A stretch of 64,000 nucleotides of DNA from Spiroplasma endosymbiont of Asaphidion curtum (lineage in GTDB: Bacteria > Bacillota_I > Bacilli_A > Mycoplasmatales > Nriv7), in assembly GCF_964031085.1 (NCBI RefSeq), contig NZ_OZ035001.1, forward strand, positions 992,001 to 1,056,000. Reading direction: 5' to 3'. The translations under genes were made by a program, and so were the position numbers. Every line of letters begins with the position of its first letter. Position 1 is the first letter of the stretch. Under the pieces are notes generated by a model. The model made no database searches and had not been told where the DNA came from. It saw nothing but the letters and a program-made list of their open reading frames with translations. Of this stretch, positions 30,779 to 42,532 are shown one piece after another.

Positions 30779-31747
30779 CTATCTACTCGTAACTTCTTTT
30801 ATTAATCCTTGAATATATTGCTCTAAATCAAATTCTTCTAAATCATCAAGTTTTTCACCAAGACCAATATATTTTACAGGAATATTTAAACTTTCTTTAA
30901 TCGCTAAAATAATTCCTCCCTTAGAAGAACCATCCATCTTGGTTAAAATAATCCCCGTAACTGGGGCTACTTCGGTAAAGTTTTGTGCTTGGGAAATGCC
31001 ATTTTGTCCCATTGTAGCATCAACTACTAATAATGTTTCATGAGGGGCATCAATGATTACCTTTTGAATAACTTTATATATTTTATTTAATTCATTCATT
31101 AAATTAGTTTTAGTTTGTAACCTGCCAGCACTATCGCAAAGAACAACATCAACTTCTAATTCTTGACCTTTTTTAATACCAGTATAAATAACACTAGCAG
31201 GATCTTGTTGTTCTTTACTCGGCATCACAATTGGCACTTGCAAGCGTTTTGCTCACTGCGATAATTGTTCAACAGCACCAGCTCTAAAAGTATCCCCAGC
31301 TACTAATAAAACTTTTTTATTTTGTTGTAATAGCAAATAAGCTAATTTAGCAATTGATGTTGTTTTACCAGCACCATTAACACCAACAACCAAAATAACA
31401 TTTAATTGATTATCCAAAATATTTAAAGTTGTTGTAATAAACGAATTACTAGCATAAATAGCAAACATCTTATCAATAATAAGTTCATTAATTATTTCTG
31501 GATCTTTAATATTATTAATTCTAACTTCATTTTTAATTTCATTAACAATTTGCAATGCCATTTTAACACCAACATCAGCTAAAATTAATGTATTTTCTAA
31601 TTCTTCAAAATATGTTTCATCAATAACACGATGCTTAGTAACTAAAATCTGTAATTTTTGTAAAAAAGATTTTCGAGATTTATTCAACCCTTTTTCATAT
31701 TTTAAAGAGCTTTTAGATAAAATTTTATCTTTTAATTTTTTTAACAT
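30779..31747 (-). CDS. ftsY: Signal recognition particle receptor FtsY
   Basis: A 322-residue SRP-receptor GTPase that docks ribosome-SRP complexes at the membrane. The NG domain is complete: G1 [34 protein letters not shown] (G3), [10 protein letters not shown] (G4) and GLGEKLDDL (G5). It lacks the long acidic A domain of E. coli FtsY; only a short basic amphipathic N-terminus ([16 protein letters not shown]) could target the membrane. A TGA-coded Trp separates the halves at LSQWAKR. Confidence 0.9.
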
Positions 31748-31770
31748 TAAATTCTCCTAATATGCATAAC

Positions 31771-32988
<1,218 letters not shown>

Positions 32989-33037
32989 TTAGCAGTATTT
33001 TAAGAAAAAATAATTAAAAATCCTAATAATAAAGATA

Positions 33038-33181
33038 AGACTTGGTACATAACCTTTAATTTTATCTACTATTTTGATAATATTATTTCCTAGGTGAAGT
33101 ACAAATGTTAGATAAATACAAAGACGAAAATGAATTTTATAGTTTGGTAGGCGCAAAATGTTATAGTTATGTACCAAGTCT
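33038..33181 (+). mobile_element. MITE derived from IS5-type B, copy 2
   Basis: 144 bp with the element B 16-bp ends. It contains the first ~100 bp of B (including ATG TTA GAT) fused to its last ~20 bp. It cuts the diverged plectrovirus gene on its right. Confidence 0.75.
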
Positions 33182-33471
33182 AATATAAATAACTATAATT
33201 AAATTTATCAAAATCTCGGCGTTGTATCATTAAATAATCTAATTTATCTTGAAACTGATTATACTGATACTCACCATCATTTTTAGTTATTACAGTCGGG
33301 TAATTGGTTGCTCATTATCTTTTTCTGGTAAAGGGGGCATTTTGGCAGAGAATAAAACTATACGATAAGCACTTGAAACTTTTTCAAATGAAATTTTAAC
33401 ATTAACAATTTCGTTGAGTCAACAACTATCAACATTGTAAGTAAAATTATAAATACGATAACCATTTATTA

Positions 33472-34553
33472 GACTTCTTGCATTACTTATTAAAATAATT
33501 ACAAATTATTTGTAAATAAAAAATACTATATAGTAATTTCTAACTTTTATTAGGTTAATACTTATGGATTTTATTAAATGTGTAAATTTTGACACAACAA
33601 AAAATTATTTTATTATTTAAATTTAATTTTAAATAAATATTTTATGTTATCTATAATTGCAAATTATAAATTGAAGCAATTAAATTAAATCTTAAACTAA
33701 ATCGTTTTCTACGATTACGATATTTTTCAGTAATAATTTTAAATTTTTTAAGAATAGCAAAAATATTTTCAATAATAATTCTCATTTTTGAAATTAATTT
33801 ATTATTATGTTTTTGTTCTTTATTTAAAGGGTTTTTCTTTGTTTTTTTCTTAGGTATTAGAACATTACTATGAATTTTTTGTATTCCTTGATAACCATTA
33901 TCAACTATTAATTTAGTATTTTTTAAAATTGGGATTTTTGATTCTTTAAATAAACAAAAATCATGCTTTTTACCGAGAGAAAAATTTGTTGCAATAATTA
34001 TTTTGCTTTCTTTTTCAATAATTACTTGTGTTTTAATAGTGTGTTTTTTCTTTTTTCCTGAATAAGATTGTTTTTGTCTTTTTTTGGGCGTTGAATGGGT
34101 GTTTCTGTAGCATCAATAATAATTGTTTTATCATTAAAATAATCATTTATTAATGCTTTTTTACCAGCAAGTTGTTGAAAATCAGGATGTTTGATTAAAA
34201 TATCTTCAATTCACTTGATATTTCGATAACAACTAGCTTCACTAATATCAAAACTTTTACCAAGATGAAAATAAGTACGATATTCTCGTCAATATGATAA
34301 AGTCATCAATAATCTATTTTCTAATGATAATTTATTATTTTTACCACCTCTTTTAAACTTTTTTAACTCAGCTTCTTTTAAAATATTTAACATTTTATTA
34401 AAAGTACTTTGCTTTATTCCAGTTAATCGTAATAATTCTTTATCATTAATAAAATTAAATTTATCAAATTTCATAATCTTAAATTCCTTATAATTTCTAT
34501 TTTAAATATATTTTATAGGAATTTTGTTTAATAAATAAGTAATGCAAGAAGTC
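33472..34553 (-). mobile_element. IS5-type element A (complete)
   Basis: 1,082 bp with inverted repeats GACTTCTTGCATTACTTA, flanked by TA on both sides, inserted in the diverged virus gene. This is the only complete copy in the window and the reference for the fragments. Confidence 0.9.
33651..34474 (-). CDS. IS5-type A transposase (two frames, -1 shift)
   Basis: Frame 1 encodes 150 residues (MKFDKFNF to the first catalytic Asp in IIIDATETPIQRPKK). The other frame continues with IVDNGYQGIQK (second Asp) and ENIFAILKKFK (Glu region), then ends IASIYNLQL. The frames meet at A AAA AAA G after CGCCC, a classic -1 slippery heptamer, which is kept in every copy. A fused product of about 274 residues is expected. 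Such frameshifting is well known in IS5-family elements. Confidence 0.8.
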
Positions 34554-34929
34554 TATTTTTTTATAAACACCATTTTTGTTATAAAGATTAGTAAATTCTG
34601 AACTATACAAATAAAATTGTTTTTGTGGTAATGGAAAATAAGGTAATAAAATATCACTTTTAGTAAAATCAATCATAACACTTTTTACATTAGGGATTAT
34701 AATTAAACCACTATTCTTAACACTAGCAAACTCTAATTCACAACTATCTCCACATTGACCTGGGGTTTGTAGCTCGTTTTTCTCGTTTCATAAAGGAATT
34801 GTTCCATATTGAGTTTTGGTGGTTGTTTTGTATCAAAGAAGGCATCCAAAGGAACTAAACCAATAAACATTACAATAAATCAAGAAATAATCTTATGCAT
34901 CTCATCACACCTTAAAACTCTTTTTCATT

Positions 34930-35073
34930 AGACTTGGTACATAACTATAACATTTTGCACCTACCAAACTATAAAATTCACTTTCATCTTTATATTTATC
35001 TAACATTTGTACTTCACCTAGAAAATAATATTATCAAAATAGTAGATAAAATTGAGGGTTATGTACCAAGTCT
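34930..35073 (-). mobile_element. MITE derived from IS5-type B, copy 3
   Basis: 144 bp with both 16-bp ends. On its right it abuts the IS5-type B fragment at the same internal position at which IS5-type A abuts a B fragment at 29258, so two elements used the same TA-containing target in B copies. Confidence 0.75.
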
Positions 35074-35340
35074 ATTATATTTTTTTGCAATAATACGATA
35101 TGTACTATATTCTTTTCAGTATTCTAAAGTCATAAGTAATCTTTGCTCTATTGATAATTTATTTGGTCTACCACCAATTTGTTTTTGTTTAGCTTCAGTT
35201 TCTTTTAAAATTTCAACCATTTTCATGAAAGTTTTATATTTTATGCCTATTAGACTATAAAATTCATTTTCGTTTTTGTATTTATCTAACATTTGTACTT
35301 CACCTAGGAAATAATATTATCAAAATAGTAGATAAAATTA
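35074..35340 (-). mobile_element. IS5-type element B, internal-5' fragment
   Basis: 267 bp of the 5' half of B without its terminal repeat. It keeps the ATG TTA GAT start. The 5' edge is cut by diverged virus sequence at 35341. Confidence 0.7.
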
Positions 35341-35446
35341 AATATATTGTTGATAAAATGCAAGTCGTTCCTAAAATTTGGAAAATCGGATGTTGAGAAA
35401 ATAATCTAATCATTGGTTTAAACAAATCTAAAATTTTAATATTATT

Positions 35447-36528
35447 GCTGAATTATACTTGTAAGTGCAAGTAAATAAAATTGCAAAAAATCTTATATAA
35501 AAATTTCATGATGCTAAGTTTATTTTAGAAAAAACAAAGCAAGGAGTTTTTATATGGGTTACAAACATCTTGGCATATATGAAAGAATTTATATTGAGAA
35601 TCAATTGAAGTTTAAAGTAAAAATTAGTGAAATAGCTAAAAATCTTAATCGAAGTATTAGTACTATTATTCGAGAAGTCAATAGAAATAAAGATAGTAAT
35701 CATTATTTTTCATTAATTGCACAAAATAAAGCAGAAAACAGAAAACAATCACATGTTTATTTTCATAAGTTTAAAAATAGAGAATTAGTAAAATATGTAC
35801 AACAAAAATTACTATTAGGTTGATCGCCTGAACAAATTTATGGCAGAATTAAAAATTTTCATAAAGAATGAATTATTAGTTTTAAAACAATTTACAATTG
35901 AATTTATTCTGGATTACTTGAAAAAGTTACTAATAAAAATTTAAGAAGAAAAGGTAAGAAACGAAAATCTCAAGAAAATCGCGGTAAATTTAATGGTAAA
36001 TCAATTAAAGAACGAAATATTAATGTTAATAATCGTATAACTGTTGGTCATTGAGAAGGTGATACTGTAGTATCATCACGAGGTAAAAGTAAATCATGTT
36101 TAATAACTTTAGTTGAAAGAACATCAAGATTTACTTTAGCAATGTTAGTTGAAAATAGAACTACTAAAGTTGTTAACGAAAACATTAGCCATTATTTATC
36201 AATTCTTCCAAATAATCTTGTTAAGACTATAACATTTGATAGGGGTAAAGAATTTTCTAATTGACAACAACTTGAAAAAAATTTAAATGTGAAAATTTAT
36301 TTTGCTAATGCGTATTCGCCTTGACAAAGAGGTACTAATGAAAATACTAATGGTTTAATTAGAGAAAAATTTCCTAAAAAATTTAATTTTTCAAATACTA
36401 CTAAAAATGCAGTTCATAAATTTATATTGTCTTTAAACCAAAGACCAAGAAAAATACTAAATTATCTTTCACCAATCGAATATTTGGTTAGAAAAATAAT
36501 TTAGTTGCACTTAACTTTACAATTTGGC
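35447..36528 (+). mobile_element. IS30-type element, copy 5 (complete)
   Basis: Complete, with TATT on both sides (35443-35446 and 36529-36532), a four-base target duplication like that of copy 1. Confidence 0.9.
35554..36504 (+). CDS. IS30 family transposase
   Basis: An intact 316-residue copy. Confidence 0.9.
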
Positions 36529-36789
36529 TATTCTGGGAACAGATATATTCGCATTATTATTTTTCCACTAATTATGCTTGTGATAAATCTTGTAATTGTT
36601 GGTATTTTAGGTATTCATATTGAACGACCAAAAGTTGGTTTTCGTAAAAAATATCGAAAATCAGTTGCTAATTGAGGAACTAAGAAAAATTCATCTAGTG
36701 GTCCAATTAAGAAATTTAGTGATAATAGTCCTAAAAACAGACCGTGAGTTAACCAACATGGACGGCGAATAAAGAGGTAGGTATTTAAA

Positions 36790-36912
36790 ATGTTTAAAAA
36801 AATAATATTATTTATTCTTGTTGCTGTTTTTTCTATTTTTGCTTTAAATGACTTTTTAGGTTTATGAGCCTATGTGCGTGAGGGTTTAGAATATTTTAAT
36901 AAAGTTCTAATA
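36790..36912 (+). pseudogene. Diverged plectrovirus 82-aa-type membrane protein, truncated
   Basis: It starts MFKKIILFILVAVFSIFALN and continues WAYVREGLEYFNKVLI until IS30 copy 6. It corresponds in position and layout to the 82-aa two-helix gene (MFKLIIIFILITVLGLLAGN...ISEGLANFQKFI). The second helix is lost. Confidence 0.6.
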
Positions 36913-37994
36913 GCCAAATTGTAAAGTTAAGTGCAACTAAATTATTTTTCTAACCAAATATTCGATTGGTGAAAGATAATTTAGTATTTTTCTTGGTCTT
37001 TGGTTTAAAGACAATATAAATTTATGAACTGCATTTTTAGTAGTATTTGAAAAATTAAATTTTTTAGGAAATTTTTCTCTAATTAAACCATTAGTATTTT
37101 CATTAGTACCTCTTTGTCAAGGCGAATACGCATTAGCAAAATAAATTTTCACATTTAAATTTTTTTCAAGTTGTTGTCAATTAGAAAATTCTTTACCCCT
37201 ATCAAATGTTATAGTCTTAACAAGATTATTTGGAAGAATTGATAAATAATGGCTAATGTTTTCGTTAACAACTTTAGTAGTTCTATTTTCAACTAACATT
37301 GCTAAAGTAAATCTTGATGTTCTTTCAACTAAAGTTATTAAACATGATTTACTTTTACCTCGTGATGATACTACAGTATCACCTTCTCAATGACCAACAG
37401 TTATACGATTATTAACATTAATATTTCGTTCTTTAATTGATTTACCATTAAATTTACCGCGATTTTCTTGAGATTTTCGTTTCTTACCTTTTCTTCTTAA
37501 ATTTTTATTAGTAACTTTTTCAAGTAATCCAGAATAAATTCAATTGTAAATTGTTTTAAAACTAATAATTCATTCTTTATGAAAATTTTTAATTCTGCCA
37601 TAAATTTGTTCAGGCGATCAACCTAATAGTAATTTTTGTTGTACATATTTTACTAATTCTCTATTTTTAAACTTATGAAAATAAACATGTGATTGTTTTC
37701 TGTTTTCTGCTTTATTTTGTGCAATTAATGAAAAATAATGATTACTATCTTTATTTCTATTGACTTCTCGAATAATAGTACTAATACTTCGATTAAGATT
37801 TTTAGCTATTTCACTAATTTTTACTTTAAACTTCAATTGATTCTCAATATAAATTCTTTCATATATGTCAAGATGTTTGTAACCCATATAAAAACTCCTT
37901 GCTTTGTTTTTTCTAAAATAAACTTAGCATCATGAAATTTTTATATGAGATTTTTTGCAATTTTATTTACTTGCACTTACAAGTATAATTCAGC
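36913..37994 (-). mobile_element. IS30-type element, copy 6 (complete)
   Basis: Complete. Flanks AATA and ATAG do not match, and the virus fragments on its two sides are on opposite strands, so it marks a rearrangement joint. Confidence 0.9.
36937..37887 (-). CDS. IS30 family transposase
   Basis: A 316-residue copy with Gly7 changed to Asp (MGYKHLD). Catalytic residues intact. Confidence 0.9.
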
Positions 37995-38082
37995 ATAGTT
38001 AAAGTTCAAATTAAATCAAAAACTTTATAAAACATATCGCCAATTAAACTAGCCATTTTTTTCTAAGTTTTCCATTTTTTAT
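37995..38082 (-). pseudogene. Second remnant of a 94-aa-type plectrovirus gene
   Basis: On the minus strand MASLIGDMFYKVFDLIWTLT matches MADFLAQMLYKVFDLIWSLE of the 94-aa gene at 5168. One extra A upstream shifts MENLEK out of frame. IS30 copy 6 removes the rest. Just upstream are the last bases of a Zot-type gene (GGAACAATAAAAAATGG), so the gene order is conserved. Confidence 0.6.
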
Positions 38083-38105
38083 TGTTCCTTTCATAGAGTA
38101 AAATA

Positions 38106-38378
38106 ATGTTGTGGTTGATTCCGTTTTTAGTAGCGACAATATTAGAAAGGAGGTGAAATATAATAAATAGTCCGACCACCGAAGAAGCTTGTTTAAAATT
38201 TTTAGAAGGTGCTTGAACTCTTATATATAATATATTTAAGTTTTTATTTGGTTTTACACCGATGGCAATTTTTTCTAAATTATTATTGTTATTGGAATTA
38301 CACTAATAATGAAACAAAAATATTAAATAAAGCTTTATTTAATTAATGTCTAAATAACTATCACTACTAAAAACGGAA
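38106..38378 (+). pseudogene. Virus-like segment between 16-bp inverted repeats
   Basis: A possible frame from ATG 38107 reads MLWLIPFLVATILERRWNII, then NSPTTEEACLKFLEGAWTLI and FKFLFGFTPMAIFSKLLLLL, ending at 38305. A strong SD (AAAGGAGGTGA) sits inside at about 38151, so translation may instead begin at a non-ATG codon near 38164. The segment is bounded by ATTCCGTTTTTAGTAG (38118-38133) and its exact reverse complement (38364-38379). I do not recognise the protein; a coat-like or small membrane virus protein is possible. Confidence 0.4.
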
Positions 38379-38774
38379 TTAACGGTTATTTTTCTTATTT
38401 AGATTATTTTTTAACTTAGTAAGTATCTTACTGAATTTTTCCATTTTTAAATATTCTAATGCTTCAATATCCATTACATTATCATTTCAAAATTTATGTT
38501 GATAATTATCATTCAAAGCACGATTACTTAATTCACGCAAGAATGATAAATATTTATTATCATAAAGGTTTAAAATTGACATCGGAATTTTCAATTTAAA
38601 GAAATAAATGTCTAATTCCGGAATGCTACGATACTTGATTTTGCGACCTTTTTTATCATTTTTAGCATTAATCAGAGTTAATCGTCATTGTTCGTATTCG
38701 CTTACCGATTTTAAAGTGCCATAAATAACTTGTAAATAAGGACGAAAGATACTAACTGGTTTTTTTCTAATATC
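38379..38774 (-). pseudogene. Diverged Zot-like protein, C-terminal remnant
   Basis: The frame reads DIRKKPVSIFRPYLQVIYGT, RKIKYRSIPELDIYFFKLKI and LEYLKMEKFSKILTKLK. These align with the C-terminal third of the Zot-like protein at 4178-5164 (GIRKKPVNIFRPYLKVIYGT and onward) at clearly less than full identity. The Walker half is missing. It abuts a piece of a DeoR-type gene. Confidence 0.7.
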
Positions 38775-38921
38775 AAAATTATTATTGCTGAAAATGATAG
38801 TATCAACACAATTGGTTTTATTAAATATGCGAATTTAAAGGAATGTGATATATTTATTACAAATAATAAATCATTACCCAATATTAACGAAATAAGTAAT
38901 TCAATTATTGTTATTAATTAA
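38775..38921 (+). pseudogene. DeoR-family regulator, C-terminal remnant
   Basis: 48 residues (KIIIAENDSINTIGFIKYAN, then LKECDIFITNNKSLPNINEI) resemble the end of the DeoR sugar-sensor domain (the I-G-F-x-K-x-A-x-L region and D-x-x-I-T-D). The DNA-binding part is missing, replaced by virus sequence. It ends 12 bases before tsaD, with whose ribosome site it would have been coupled. Confidence 0.5.
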
Positions 38922-38932
38922 GGAGAAAAAAT

Positions 38933-39895
38933 ATGACCATCTTAGCTATTGAAACAAGTTGTGATGAAACATCAATATCAATATATAAAGATAAGAAAGT
39001 TAAAAGCAATATTATTTTCTCACAAATAGCTAAACACCAACAATATGGCGGAGTTGTTCCTGAAATTGCTTCAAGACTTCATATTTCCAAAATTAGTTAT
39101 GTTTTAAAAGAAGCAATTAAACAAGCACAAATACAATATCGTGATATTGACTACATTGGTTATACTGACCATCCTGGATTAAGTGGTTCACTTCATATTG
39201 GTAAAGTTTGTGCCCAAACAATATCATTAATGTTAAAAAAACCACTCATTGCTTGTAATCACATCGAAGGTCACATTTATAGTGCTGCCATTAATAATGA
39301 ATTTAAGTTTCCCTTAATAATCTTAGTAGTATCCGGTGGCCATACCCAATTAGTTTTAATGAAAAAACATCTTGATTTTCATATTTTAGGAGAAACTTAT
39401 GATGATGCTGTCGGTGAAGCTTATGATAAAGTAGCAAGATTATTAGAACTTGAATATCCAGGTGGACCAATAATTGATAAAATAGCAAAAAAAGGACAAA
39501 ATATTTTTGAACTTCCATTAGGAAAAAATGATAACAGTTTTGACTTTTCATTTAGTGGTTTAAAATCTGCAGTAGCAAATTTAATTAGAAAATTAAACAC
39601 TCGCCAATTAGAATTTAGAAAAGAAGATATTGCTTGTTCTTTTCAAGAACAAGCAACTAATATTTTAATTAAAAAATTAACAATGGCAATAAAAAAATAT
39701 CATCCAAAAATGATAACAGTGGTCGGTGGCGTTGCTGCTAATAGTCTCTTACGAACTAAGATTGAAAGCTTAGCAACAAAAAATACCACAGTTGTTCTTC
39801 CTAATAACAAATATTGTACTGATAATGCCGCAATGATTGCAAGATTAACTTGACAAATAATTAATAATCGATTAAAAGAAGTTCCTAAAAAGTAA
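38933..39895 (+). CDS. tsaD: tRNA threonylcarbamoyladenosine transferase TsaD
   Basis: A 320-residue ASKHA-fold, Fe-dependent enzyme. It transfers the threonylcarbamoyl group to A37 of ANN-decoding tRNAs together with TsaB and TsaE. IETSCDETSISIY opens the fold, the metal His110 and His114 are in NHIEGH, VSGGHTQL is the nucleotide loop, FSGLKSAV follows, and GGVAANSLLR and CTDNAAMIA close it. GGAG lies 8 bases before the ATG. Trp codons near the end are TGA. Confidence 0.92.
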
Positions 39896-39925
39896 AAATC
39901 ATTCTCATATGAGAATGATTTTTAC
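39895..39925. terminator. Bidirectional terminator tsaD / hypothetical
   Basis: AAAAATCATTCTCAT and ATGAGAATGATTTTT form a perfect palindrome between two converging genes. It has T-runs in both directions. Confidence 0.75.
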
Positions 39926-39935
39926 TATCTATCTA

Positions 39936-40760
39936 TTATCCTGAACTCACATATAATGAACATGGATTATCACGAATAATCTTTTTCATTATTTGATAAA
40001 GTGCTTCCATATCATGATTTATAAAAAGACTTGTAAGATTTTTAACCTTAGTTTTTGTTTTTTTAACAATTTCTAATTCATTTAATACTTTTTCATTAAT
40101 AATTTCATTATCTTTCAAAGCAAAATTAATACTACCATCCTCAATATAAAAATCAATAATATTTTTTAATCTCCCTAAGCAAGCAATAATATCTTGCCCA
40201 ATTCGTAATAACTGATAATGTTTCTTATAACTATTAGCCTGTTCACAAACATGATTAGCAATTTCCTTTTCTGTTGTATTACTAAATATATCATTTAAAA
40301 TGAAAAAATCCATTTTTCTTTTTTTTCGTAAAGCAACTAAAAATTCAATCAAAATTTGTTGGTTTTTTTCACTTAATATTTTCCATAAATTACTATCAAT
40401 TGAAGTTTGTTCATCTAAACGCTGACAATGATATACGGTATTAATTAATTTATATTTATAAAATCCCATTTCACAACTAACAACCTTATAATTTTCATTA
40501 TGGAATTTATCTTTTAAAATATATTTATGAACTAAAATCCAATCACACTTTTTTAACTTTTTAATAACATCAAAAGTAAACTCATTTAAAGCAATAGTTA
40601 AATAAGATTCATCATTAATTTTATGTTCTGAAATATAAAGTCATTTAATTTTATGCAAAGTTTGTTTATCTATTTTTTTAACAAAAGGCTTAACGATTTG
40701 ATCAATAGAAACATTGGTTTTAACTAAAATTAAAAAACTATCAATATTATTTTTATCCAT
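39936..40760 (-). CDS. Conserved-looking hypothetical protein (274 aa)
   Basis: I do not recognise the family. It is a soluble, 274-residue protein beginning MDKNNIDSFLILVKTNVSID. The N-terminal third is alpha/beta-like (WLYISEH, DWILVHKYILKDKF). The middle and C-terminal parts are helical and charged (LDEQTSIDSNLWKILSEKNQ, KKHYQLLRIGQDIIACLGRL). There is no signal peptide or membrane segment. The gene is the last of the leftward deoD/transporter run, 41 bases after deoD; GAGAGG lies upstream. Confidence 0.6.
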
Positions 40761-40801
40761 TAGCTTGAGAAACCTCTCTTTGTAAAAATTCCCCTTTTTC
40801 T

Positions 40802-41527
40802 TTAAACATCTTGTTTATAAAAATTAACTGCTGTTTTTAAAGCTAACATCATCATCTTATCAAATGATTGTTCGCGTTCTTCACTCGTAGTAGCTTCTTT
40901 TGTTATTAATGAATCTGATACAGTTAAAATACATCCCGCTTGCTTATTTAACACTTTTGCATTAGCAAATAATGCAAAAGTTTCCATTTCTACAGCAATA
41001 GTTTGTTTTTCACTTAAAAATCTTTTATATTCTTCAAAATTTTTACGATAAAAAACATCAGAACAATGCACCCTTCCAGATATGATGTTAATATTTTTAT
41101 CACTTGCTGTTTTATTAATTAATTCATAAATATTAGGATTAGTTTCGATAATATCATCATCTGTTGCTCCAATAATCTTAGCATAATTATTTTCACCATA
41201 CACCGAACTTACATTAATAACATCATACAGTTTTAACTTTTCATCATACGCACCTACGCTTCCAATTCTAATAATTACATCAACATCATAAAATTTAAAT
41301 AATTCATATGAGTAAATGCCAATTGAAGGGCAACCCATACCACTACCAGCAATAGTTATTCTTTTCCCTTCATACATCCCTGTAAACATTAACATATTAC
41401 GAACACTATTTACTAATTGCACATCTTGCAAATAATTTGTTGCAATATATTTTGCCCTAATTGGATCTCCTGGCATTAAAACTATTGTTGCAATGTCCTC
41501 TTTTTTAGCACTAATATGTGGTGTCAT
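40802..41527 (-). CDS. deoD: Purine-nucleoside phosphorylase DeoD
   Basis: A 241-residue, hexameric-type PNP that splits purine (deoxy)nucleosides with phosphate to base and (deoxy)ribose-1-phosphate. Motifs: MPGDPIRAKYIA, GSGMGCPSIGIYSYEL, RIGSVGA, VEMETFALFA and the catalytic-Asp segment TVSDSL. The length matches E. coli DeoD. It follows the nucleoside ABC importer genes, matching import and breakdown. A separate promoter is likely: TATAAT lies about 33-38 bases upstream of the ATG, in the 72-base gap. Confidence 0.92.
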   Translation of the reverse strand: MTPHISAKKEDIATIVLMPGDPIRAKYIATNYLQDVQLVNSVRNMLMFTGMYEGKRITIAGSGMGCPSIGIYSYELFKFYDVDVIIRIGSVGAYDEKLKLYDVINVSSVYGENNYAKIIGATDDDIIETNPNIYELINKTASDKNINIISGRVHCSDVFYRKNFEEYKRFLSEKQTIAVEMETFALFANAKVLNKQAGCILTVSDSLITKEATTSEEREQSFDKMMMLALKTAVNFYKQDV

Positions 41528-41559
41528 TCTTTTACTCCTTTTTATATTTTAATATCGTT

Positions 41560-41565
41560 ATTATA
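41560..41565 (-). promoter_or_regulatory. -10 element of deoD
   Basis: A consensus TATAAT on the minus strand between the permease gene and deoD. I see no strong -35. AAGGAGT at 41533-41539 is the ribosome site. Confidence 0.45.
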
Positions 41566-41599
41566 CCATTTTTTAAAATTAATAATTATTTATCAAAGA

Positions 41600-42532
41600 C
41601 TAACAACTATCCACTGAATAACTTATTCCTAAAGCACTTGGTGCACCAGTAATTTTTTTATTATAAATAAACCGAAAAATTAATAATGATACTAATGGTG
41701 ACAAGTAAATTAATGATTTTAACAATTGGGAATTAATATGTTTAGTAATATTAGGAACAGCAACAACCTCATATGTTAACTGAATTACATATCCTAAAAT
41801 AAATGAACTTAACATAATAAACCATCCATTTCAACGCGCAAGAATCATAATTGCAATTGCAATAAAACCATATCCTCCTGCTGTTGGCATAAAAATATTT
41901 TGGGTTATCACATATAATGAACCACTTAATCCAGCCAAAGCTCCAGAAATTGTAATTGCAACAAATTTATAACGAGTGGCATTAATCCCAACAGATTCAC
42001 TAGCTCAAGGATTTTCACCAACTGATTTTAAACGCAAACCAAACTTACTAAAAACTAATAAACAAATAATAGCAATTACAATAATTAAAATAATAAACGG
42101 ATAAAAAATTAAACTATCTATTTTTCAAGGAATATATTGAATATTACTTGAAATATTAGCACGATTATTTAATAATGTTGCTCCCATCGCTGCAATGGCA
42201 GGTCCACCAACATTAACAACTGTCCCAGAAATAATATGATTAATTTTAAATTTTAACACCATTAGTGAATGTAGCAACGATATTATCATTCCAAAAAGAA
42301 TACCAACAATAATTGCTATTACTGCTAAACAATGATTATTTAAATTATTAATATCATAATGACGATAAGTAATTAATGAATAACCAAAACCAGCAAATAC
42401 CATCTGTCCTTCCAAACCAATATTAATTACACCTGCTCGCTCAGAAATTAAAGCGGCAATAGCAGTAATCATAAAAATACTAATTAAAGGTAATCCACTT
42501 ATTAAAGAAGTTCCAAAAACTGAATTAAGCAT
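41600..42532 (-). CDS. Nucleoside ABC transporter permease 2 (NupQ/BmpC type)
   Basis: A 310-residue permease of the branched-chain/RbsC-like family with about eight helices. The hallmark is ERAGVINIGLEGQMVFAGFG in the first third and GENPWASESVGIN, the loop that contacts the ATPase, in the middle. Its ATG overlaps the last codon and stop of permease 1 by eight bases, so the two are co-translated. It works with the ATPase at 44212 and the lipoprotein at 46370 to import nucleosides. Confidence 0.85.

Larger units (their letters stand above)
33182..34900 (-). pseudogene. Diverged plectrovirus large protein, N-terminal part, IS-interrupted
   Basis: On the minus strand a signal-like start (MHKIISWFIVMFIGLVPLDA) is followed, after a frameshift near 34800-34830, by TTKTQYGTIPLWNEKN and a polar ectodomain. 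After IS5-type A (33472-34553, flanked by TA) the frame resumes with NGYRIYNFTYNVDSCWLNEI. A second frameshift follows near 33290-33300. It ends with YLMIQRRDFDKFNYSYLY, which lines up with YLMIHRGDFDKFNYSYLY of the SpV1-like copies. It is thus the same gene from another virus lineage, cut at its 3' end by MITE copy 2. Confidence 0.65.
35341..36778 (+). pseudogene. Diverged plectrovirus 94-aa-type membrane protein, IS30-interrupted
   Basis: The 5' part (VDKMQVVPKIWKIGC, then SKILIL) is split by IS30 copy 5 with TATT on both sides. The 3' part reads IRIIIFPLIMLVINLVIVGI, then ERPKVGFRKKYRKSVANWGT and a basic tail ending at 36778. The helix-plus-basic-tail layout and the order before an MFKK... 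gene match the 94-aa gene at 5168. The two halves are not in one frame, so the gene was probably already decayed. Confidence 0.55.

Noticed and set aside
39303-39551. 82-codon frame opposite tsaD
   Set aside because: Antisense to conserved TsaD motifs.
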